Notes under the pieces: generated by a model
What the model was told of the DNA's origin: nothing
The model's database searches: none
What the model saw: only the letters and a program-made list of their open reading frames with translations
Assembly (NCBI GenBank): GCA_021613535.1
Contig: CP075493.1
Location: 11,222,001-11,286,000, forward strand
Length of the DNA: 64,000 bases
Direction: 5' to 3'
Source of the DNA: Adineta vaga
Taxonomy: Eukaryota > Rotifera
Program-made: the position numbers and the translations under genes
Shown: one piece after another, positions 58,101 to 64,000 of the stretch
Numbering within the stretch: the stretch's first letter is position 1
Layout of the letters: each line of letters begins with the position of its first letter

Positions 58101-58645
58101 TCAATCAAGAAAAGAACTCGCTCGTTGAAAGAAATGTGCACATGCTTGCATAATCAGCAAAAATTCTTTTCATATTTTTTTTTCTTTCTCAAGAAAGGAG
58201 AATCGTTTTTATGCAAAATAACCACGTGCTTTGTCTTTAAATTCGATGCCATGAATGATCGACTCCCATGTGATTATTGATCAACAAGCAGATCTTTTTC
58301 GAATGTTCTTCGTCAGTCATCATTGGCAAGCTCTTCCTATAAATGCAAAAATTCTCAATGACTGTTTTTCTCGATAATTGATCGAGTGTTTTCTGCGATT
58401 ATACCTTTGCATAGTTTCCTACAGTTGGTACTTATATTTTGTAATTCTATGAGACTGAAATAAAAGTCTTTTTTATGTTACAATAGCTATAACACGATAT
58501 GTTGTTGACTAAAGCTCTTTATCTAACATTTACCTTTCTATAACAACACTGCATTTTTTTTCTTCCTACTCTTTACAAAAACAAAATGATTAACATCGGT
58601 AAATAATAAAATCTTCAAAAAGAAATTAGTTTTTTAGTTGCAAAT
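58101..58645. other. divergent promoter region
   Basis: Between the F-box gene and the macro-PARP gene. Several poly-T tracts are present; no element assigned. Confidence 0.4.
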
Positions 58646-61108
58646 ATGGAAAAAGCTGACTTTAGTCACTTAGAAAAACTAAAGATACAACAACGTATAA
58701 TGAACATTTTGATATGTAGTTTTGGTATTACAATCCTATTGCAGACGTTTTATTATTCTCCTCCATCATTTTCGTCAGCTAAATTACCAACCTCCATCGA
58801 TGATATGCTTCAGCGACTGATGTTCATTTCTTCTCTTATTACATGTATAATATTCTTCACGATTAAGCACCATTTTGGTATATATGCAGCTTATTTATCA
58901 TTTCAAAAATCCATTGAAACAATTCCTGTTCTAATTGATCTAATTACTCTATTATTTATATATCAATACAGTAGGAAGGAAATCAATCAACAAAGTTCAT
59001 CAACCCGTCTTCATTTTTCTGTAATGCTGACACTAACTCGTTTCATTCTCAGTTTTCGTTTCATACATCAGAAATGTAATTGTCGATGGAAAAGACAACT
59101 AGTTAGGACCGTTGATATATTACTATTTATTTTGGTAACTACTAGTCTCCTACAAGATTCACATCCAAGTATTATTCGAATCGTACAAAAACTTTTACTA
59201 GGTTTAATTATTATCCAGTTGAATAATCTATTTTGTAATGAAGTGTTTTGGATTTCCTGCAAAAGATCGATTACTTTGCAAATAGTCAATGTATTTCATC
59301 ATATCTTATCTGTTCGACAGATTTTAGCATTATTTGTTATTAGTTCGTATATTGTCTTTACATTTTACCCGATTATTTTCGATGAAAATGAACGTTTATT
59401 TTTCACTAATCATATCACAAGTTCTCTTAAAGCTTTCATATACAGTGTAACCATTTGTACGATCGTTTTTCTAACTATCAATTGGGATAACTTGCAAAAT
59501 AGATTAGAACTACAGCGGGATAAAATTTTATATTTTTCTATTGGATTTGATAATGTGCTAGAAACGACATCATCCAAACTGGAAGCGTCTATTCAATCTC
59601 AAAAAAGATTAACAACTGTACTTACAGATGGTGTTAAGTAAGAATTTATTTTGTACAAATTGTCGACATATGTAATTTCGTTTTGTAGTCCTAGATCAAA
59701 TCCAATACAAAGCACAGAACTAAAACCTTTAAGATCTTACACTAATGACAAATATAAAGAGCTGAGGTTTTCTCTTGAAAATCTATTAAAAGCGTCTGGA
59801 TTGCCAAAATTACAAAATATTCCACAAGCACCAGTACGATTGATTTTCCAGGACACACTTACTTTGTTTTTGTTTAATTTAGAATAAAAAGAGCGGTTCA
59901 TTCCCTCACCTCGTTGGCTCATTTTTTTCCATCGAAAACGTCAGAATCAATTGCAGAAGCAAAGTCAACTTCCTTAACTATTGAAAATGGATTAATTGAA
60001 ATTGAAAAAGGCGATATTACACAACAAAAAGTAAACATCTCCTATTCCTTTGTATTCTCTCGGAGAGTGTCTTTCACACGTTTTATTCTAGGTAGATGTT
60101 ATCATCGGAAGTTCATCGTCGAATAATCTTCGAAAAGTTTTATTAAAAGTAGGTGGAGAACATGTTGCCTGTTTTTACAATAAAGAATATGAAAATAATC
60201 CAAATTCATTACTTATCTCGACACCTGCAGGTCAACTACTTTGTAAAAGAATATTTTTTCTCAAATGGCAACCTGACAGCGATCCAGAACTTCTTCGACA
60301 ATCAATTGTTGATCTTATATCTAATGTCGTACAAAATGTTCGTGCACATAATTATACTTCAATTGCTTTTCCAGCTATTGGCTGTGGTGGACATGCTTGT
60401 TCAGTTGACATTGTAGTTAAAACAATGATTAGAGAAATGAAACAACATATTAAAGAGAGAAAACTAGCATGGACAGTAAAATTCATTATTGAACCAAATC
60501 AACAAAATGTTTATGATGAATTTTGTAAACAACTTCTATCATCTAATCAACCATCAACTTTATATGGTAGACAACAGTCTGAAAATAAACAATTGCGATG
60601 TACCATTTCGCAATATACAGATGAATATAAATTAATTATAAATCAATTCGATGAAACAATGAAAGGAAAATATACGAAAATTATTCAACTTGAACGAATT
60701 CAAAATGAACGATGGCAAATGCAATATCTTGCTCATTGGAAAGATTTTCGCAAAAGATTGAATGAAAATACCGAAAAACTCTTATACCATGGATGTCCTG
60801 AATCAGCAGCAAAATTAATTATTGAAGATTGTTTTAATCGAAGTTTTGCTGGTGTTAATGGAACTTTATATGGCGTTGGTGTTTATTTTTCATCCAATGC
60901 AAGTTATAGTCATGGATATACAAAATCTAATATTAAAGGTGAACGATGCATGTTTGTTGCTCGTGTTCTTGTGGGAAAGACGACTCAAGGCAATGCACAC
61001 ATGAAAATTCGACCACTTGGATTCGATTCAACAACAGATGGAAATCATATTTTTGTTACTTATCATGATGCACAAGCATATGCTGAATATTTAATTACAT
61101 ATAAATAA
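58646..61108 (+). CDS. multi-pass membrane protein with macrodomain and PARP catalytic domain
   Basis: Exons 58646-59637, 59689-59833, about 59965-60030 and 60092-61108 give about 739 residues. Residues 1-290 hold eight or nine hydrophobic segments (for example IMNILICSFGITILLQTFYY, TVDILLFILVTTSLL, ALFVISSYIVFTFYPIIF). A linker leads to a macrodomain (about 385-500: IEIEKGDITQQKVDVIIGS, IAFPAIGCGG). Then comes a PARP domain (about 560-739: LLYHGCPESAA, GTLYGVGVYFSSNASYSHGY, MFVARVLVGKTTQGN, QAYAEYLITY) close to PARP14-type mono-ADP-ribosyltransferases. The macrodomain lacks the Asn of hydrolytic NAAN loops, so it probably binds rather than removes ADP-ribose. The acceptor at 59964 is the weakest junction; two adjacent genes are an alternative. 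Confidence 0.65.
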
Positions 61109-61386
61109 ATAAAAATGATATTTTAATTTCAGATGAATCAGTTACGATTCTTCGTTCGGTGTATTTTGACTTTTTTTTCATTCTGTCGTAACGCATGACT
61201 TCATTCGTATATGTAAAAATCAAAAGTTAACGCATGGAGATAAATGTGAAAAAAAATCCGATACTGAACACATTGCCTATCGTTTATTATACACGTAGTA
61301 GAGAAAAATGAAGTATAAAATCATGTGAAGACAAAATATTAGTATTTTTTGTTATGTTTTATGGGCATCATTTTTTTTATAATTAG

Positions 61387-63018
61387 ATGACTACTAATGA
61401 TGACCACCACACAGCATCAAGAAATTCAAACAATATTCAAATTGCATCATATGTCAGTAGCCCATCTGATGAAGGTGATAGACAAATAATTGAATTCGGC
61501 TATGAGCCTGTTTTCAAAAGAGAATTCGGTCGACTTGCTTCATTTTCATTTGCCTTCTCTATTTCTGGTCTTTACGCTACAATTGCAACGACTTTTATAT
61601 ACGGCTTGCGAGCAGGTGGTGCACCAGCACTTGTCTGGTGTTGGTTAATTTCCGGTTTTGGTTGCATGTGTATTGCGTTGAGTGTTGCTGAACTCGTTTC
61701 TGCTTATCCAACATCGGGTGGACTCTATTTCACGCTGAAATATCTTCTTCCAGCTAAATATATTCCATTGACGTCGTGGATTTGTGGTTGGTTGAATCTT
61801 CTTGGTCAAGTTGCTGGACTTGCTTCCACAGACTATGGATGTTCACAGCTTCTACTTGCTGCAATCAGTATGGGCACAGGATTTCGTTATAAACCAACTG
61901 CTGGACATACTGTTGGTGTTATGGCTGCAATTGTTATTCTGCATGGTTTTATCAATAGTCTTAGTACTAAATGGCTCGATCGAATCACAAGATGGTATGC
62001 AATCTTTCATCTGACTGTATTATTATCGGCAAGTATTGCCTTATTAGTATGTCAAAAAGAAAAACACTCAGCGAAGTACGTATTCGTTGATATTGAATCG
62101 CGAAATGGTTGGAGTCCTATTGGATTTTCGTTTCTTTTTGGATTTCTTTCTGTTGCTTGGGCAATGACAGATTACGATGCAACAGCACATATTGCAGAAG
62201 AAATTCAGAATGCAGCTGTGCGTGCTCCACAAGCGATCACTTCTGCTCTCTTTCTAACATATAGCCTTGGTTTCCTCTTTAACATAGTTCTTGCTTTCAC
62301 TATGGGAGACATCGACAATCTTCTTTCATCTCCAACTGATCAACCATTTGCTCAACTCTTCTACAACGTGTTTGGTATAGCTGGTGGCATTGCTTTTACA
62401 CTGTTTGCTTTCATTATTCTAAATTTCTGTGGCATTGCTGCTCTTCAAGCTAGTGCACGCACAATTTTTGCTTTTTCACGTGATGAACTTCTACCGTTCT
62501 CCAATATTTGGACTCGAATAAATAGTTATACTAGTACTCCTTTAATTGCCGTTTGGTTAAATGTTATTCTTGCTATAGGCATTAATCTTATTGGACTCGC
62601 TTCATATACGGCAATCACAGCAATCTTTGATGTCTGTACAATTGCACTTGATTGGAGTTATTGTATACCGATCATTTGTAAGATGATTTTTAGTTCTAGA
62701 ACAGGACGTTATACTCCTGGACCATGGAATTTAGGAAAATTTTCTTGGATAATTAATTGTTGGTCAGTAATCTGGACCTTGTTTGTTTCCATTATTTTTC
62801 TAATGCCAACAACACGGCCAGTAACTGCAGAAAATATGAACTATGCCGCTGTTATTCTTGTCGGTATTCTTACATTCGCAATGATTTATTGGTATATAGG
62901 TGGTGCACGCGAGAAGTATATTGGACCGCGTAACAAACATCAGCAACAAAAAGAAGAAAATAATATTACTGAGTCGATTTCTTCTATGTACAAAAAAGAT
63001 CATGTAACTAAGTTTTGA
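61387..63018 (+). CDS. amino-acid/GABA/choline permease of the APC superfamily (fungal type)
   Basis: 543 residues, one exon, ATG at 61387. About twelve transmembrane helices. The N-terminal hallmark is FKREFGRLASFSFAFSISG, then AELVSAYPTSGGLYFTLKYL and SWICGWLNLLGQVAG. DYDATAHIAEEIQNAAVRAPQ is the loop typical of fungal GABA permease UGA4 and choline transporters. The late helices AVWLNVILAIGINLIGL and RYTPGPWNLGKFSW also match. It imports amino acids, GABA or choline in symport with protons. This subfamily is mainly fungal and bacterial, so horizontal acquisition is likely but needs a tree. The absence of introns in an intron-rich genome fits a transferred gene. Confidence 0.85.
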   Translation: MTTNDDHHTASRNSNNIQIASYVSSPSDEGDRQIIEFGYEPVFKREFGRLASFSFAFSISGLYATIATTFIYGLRAGGAPALVWCWLISGFGCMCIALSVAELVSAYPTSGGLYFTLKYLLPAKYIPLTSWICGWLNLLGQVAGLASTDYGCSQLLLAAISMGTGFRYKPTAGHTVGVMAAIVILHGFINSLSTKWLDRITRWYAIFHLTVLLSASIALLVCQKEKHSAKYVFVDIESRNGWSPIGFSFLFGFLSVAWAMTDYDATAHIAEEIQNAAVRAPQAITSALFLTYSLGFLFNIVLAFTMGDIDNLLSSPTDQPFAQLFYNVFGIAGGIAFTLFAFIILNFCGIAALQASARTIFAFSRDELLPFSNIWTRINSYTSTPLIAVWLNVILAIGINLIGLASYTAITAIFDVCTIALDWSYCIPIICKMIFSSRTGRYTPGPWNLGKFSWIINCWSVIWTLFVSIIFLMPTTRPVTAENMNYAAVILVGILTFAMIYWYIGGAREKYIGPRNKHQQQKEENNITESISSMYKKDHVTKF

Positions 63019-63575
63019 AATGCTTCTTGTATTTTCAACAAAAGTTTTAAAACTCAGATAGTATATACATATCTCAATCTTATTTATGCATTTGCGTCGA
63101 TCAGTACATATAATAATTAAAATAAATATATTTTACTGAAATACCTTAAGAAAAAAATATTTTGTTAACGCCATAAGTTATTTTCATCGTCATCATCAAT
63201 TATCGATTTATGTAAATGAGTATACAGAAAAAACAAAAGTGCTTATAATATAACATTAAAACACACCAGATGGTAATAATATTTTTCGTATGAGAAAAAT
63301 ACGCAGTTTCATTAAAAAAGAAATGTAAAAAAATAGAAATACGATTTCTGATTTCGTCAAAAATTCTTCAATACTATAAATAAATACTGAAAAAGTAATT
63401 CCTAAAATATATATCGGTGTACTGAAATGTTCTCTGAGAATGTACTTTTTACTCATTAACAAGATGCAATCATCCATAACTAAGTGATGACGTATGTGTA
63501 GATGTATTTAATCGTGAAGCGAACGATAGTTGTAATCATTCATATTTTCAAATATTTCAAAGCACATCAACAAAA
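63019..63575. other. intergenic, nothing recognised
   Basis: AT-rich; several AATAAA-like signals just after the permease stop. A minus-strand frame at 63256-63477 has no domain features and is not called. Confidence 0.4.
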
Positions 63576-63884
63576 ATGGCCTTTACTGGTAGTGGATATA
63601 TTGATCCAAATGTTACTGCTTTCGGTGGATTTCCTGGCGGAATTAATCAAAGTACATAAGATGTTTTCTTGTATATTTAAATACATTTATTTCTTTCAGC
63701 TCCAGCAGGTGTAGTTTATCCTATAAATCCAGTTTTACCTGGTGTTATTGCAACTCCTATTCCTGTCTTAGCTCCAGCAAGCACAATAACAGCATCAGGA
63801 TCAATTGTTACGCCACTAAGCTCTACCATCATTGATCCTACTTCTAATTTCATGGCAACGACAAACTATGCTCCTGGAATTTAA
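63576..63884 (+). CDS. small Gly/Pro/Ala-rich protein of unknown function
   Basis: Two exons (63576-63651, 63700-63884) splice in frame to 86 residues: MAFTGSGYIDPNVTAFGGFP first, later a PVLPGVIATPIPVLAPAS stretch and a Tyr-containing end NYAPGI. There are no charged clusters, no signal peptide and no membrane helix. Low-complexity Gly/Pro/Thr/Val content suggests a disordered or structural peptide. The coding call rests on a clean 48-nt GT-AG intron that keeps the frame and on AATAAA-type signals after the stop. No family recognised. Confidence 0.5.
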
Positions 63885-64000
63885 TAAAAAAACAAACTTT
63901 AATTGCCTTGTAAAAAACATAAACATTTGCAATTTTCAATAAACATACAGTTATAATTATAACCGTTAGTCATTCACAAGACATTGAGTCTGATATAGAT

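Overview
This is a eukaryotic nuclear contig: AT-rich, with short GT-AG introns (mostly about 45-70 nt) and genes on both strands. The gene mix points to a bdelloid rotifer (Adineta/Rotaria type). It includes orphan rhodopsin-like GPCRs, many F-box and LRR genes with one repeat per exon, a giant RNF213-like gene, and metabolic genes of bacterial or fungal flavour (hydroxyacid dehydrogenase, aminoglycoside-phosphotransferase-like kinase, serine beta-lactamase-like hydrolase, fungal-type amino-acid permease). The organism call is inference from gene content; no rRNA, tRNA or organellar marker was seen.

Layout. 1-14.4 kb: a 5'-cut D-2-hydroxyacid dehydrogenase, a GPCR, an APH-like kinase, a small GIY-YIG protein, a decayed DDE-type transposase, a six-exon phosphoglycerate mutase, a polytopic membrane protein, a serine beta-lactamase-like hydrolase and an eIF4A-like helicase with damaged motifs. 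14.5-32.3 kb: one minus-strand gene in 12 coding exons, predicted at 5744 aa. It is homologous to RNF213/mysterin, with three P-loops of the dynein-like AAA core, no recognisable RING or RZ finger, and a roughly 630-residue tail that looks like tandem ubiquitin-like folds. 33.4-40.8 kb: a divergently transcribed cold-shock-domain protein, a secreted protein, a GPCR, a secreted ricin-type beta-trefoil lectin and a dead fibrinogen-like gene. 42.4-48.1 kb: an F-box cluster including an F-box/LRR gene built by exact 141-bp tandem duplication of exon plus intron. 48.7-52.6 kb: a nine-exon TRPA-type ankyrin channel. 53.3-64 kb: a GPCR, a sulfotransferase-like P-loop protein, an Hsp70 fragment, a frameshifted F-box gene, a predicted membrane-anchored macro-PARP, an amino-acid permease and a small Pro/Gly-rich protein.

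The genes do not form an operon. The most unusual pieces are the RNF213-like giant (AAA motor kept, zinc modules apparently gone, ubiquitin-like tail gained) and the multi-pass membrane protein joined to a macrodomain and a PARP catalytic domain. Vertebrate RNF213 and PARP14-type proteins both act in innate immunity and ADP-ribose/ubiquitin signalling, so a defence role is a reasonable but untested inference. Short palindromic elements with CTTGAGGGTG-like ends are scattered through the window.
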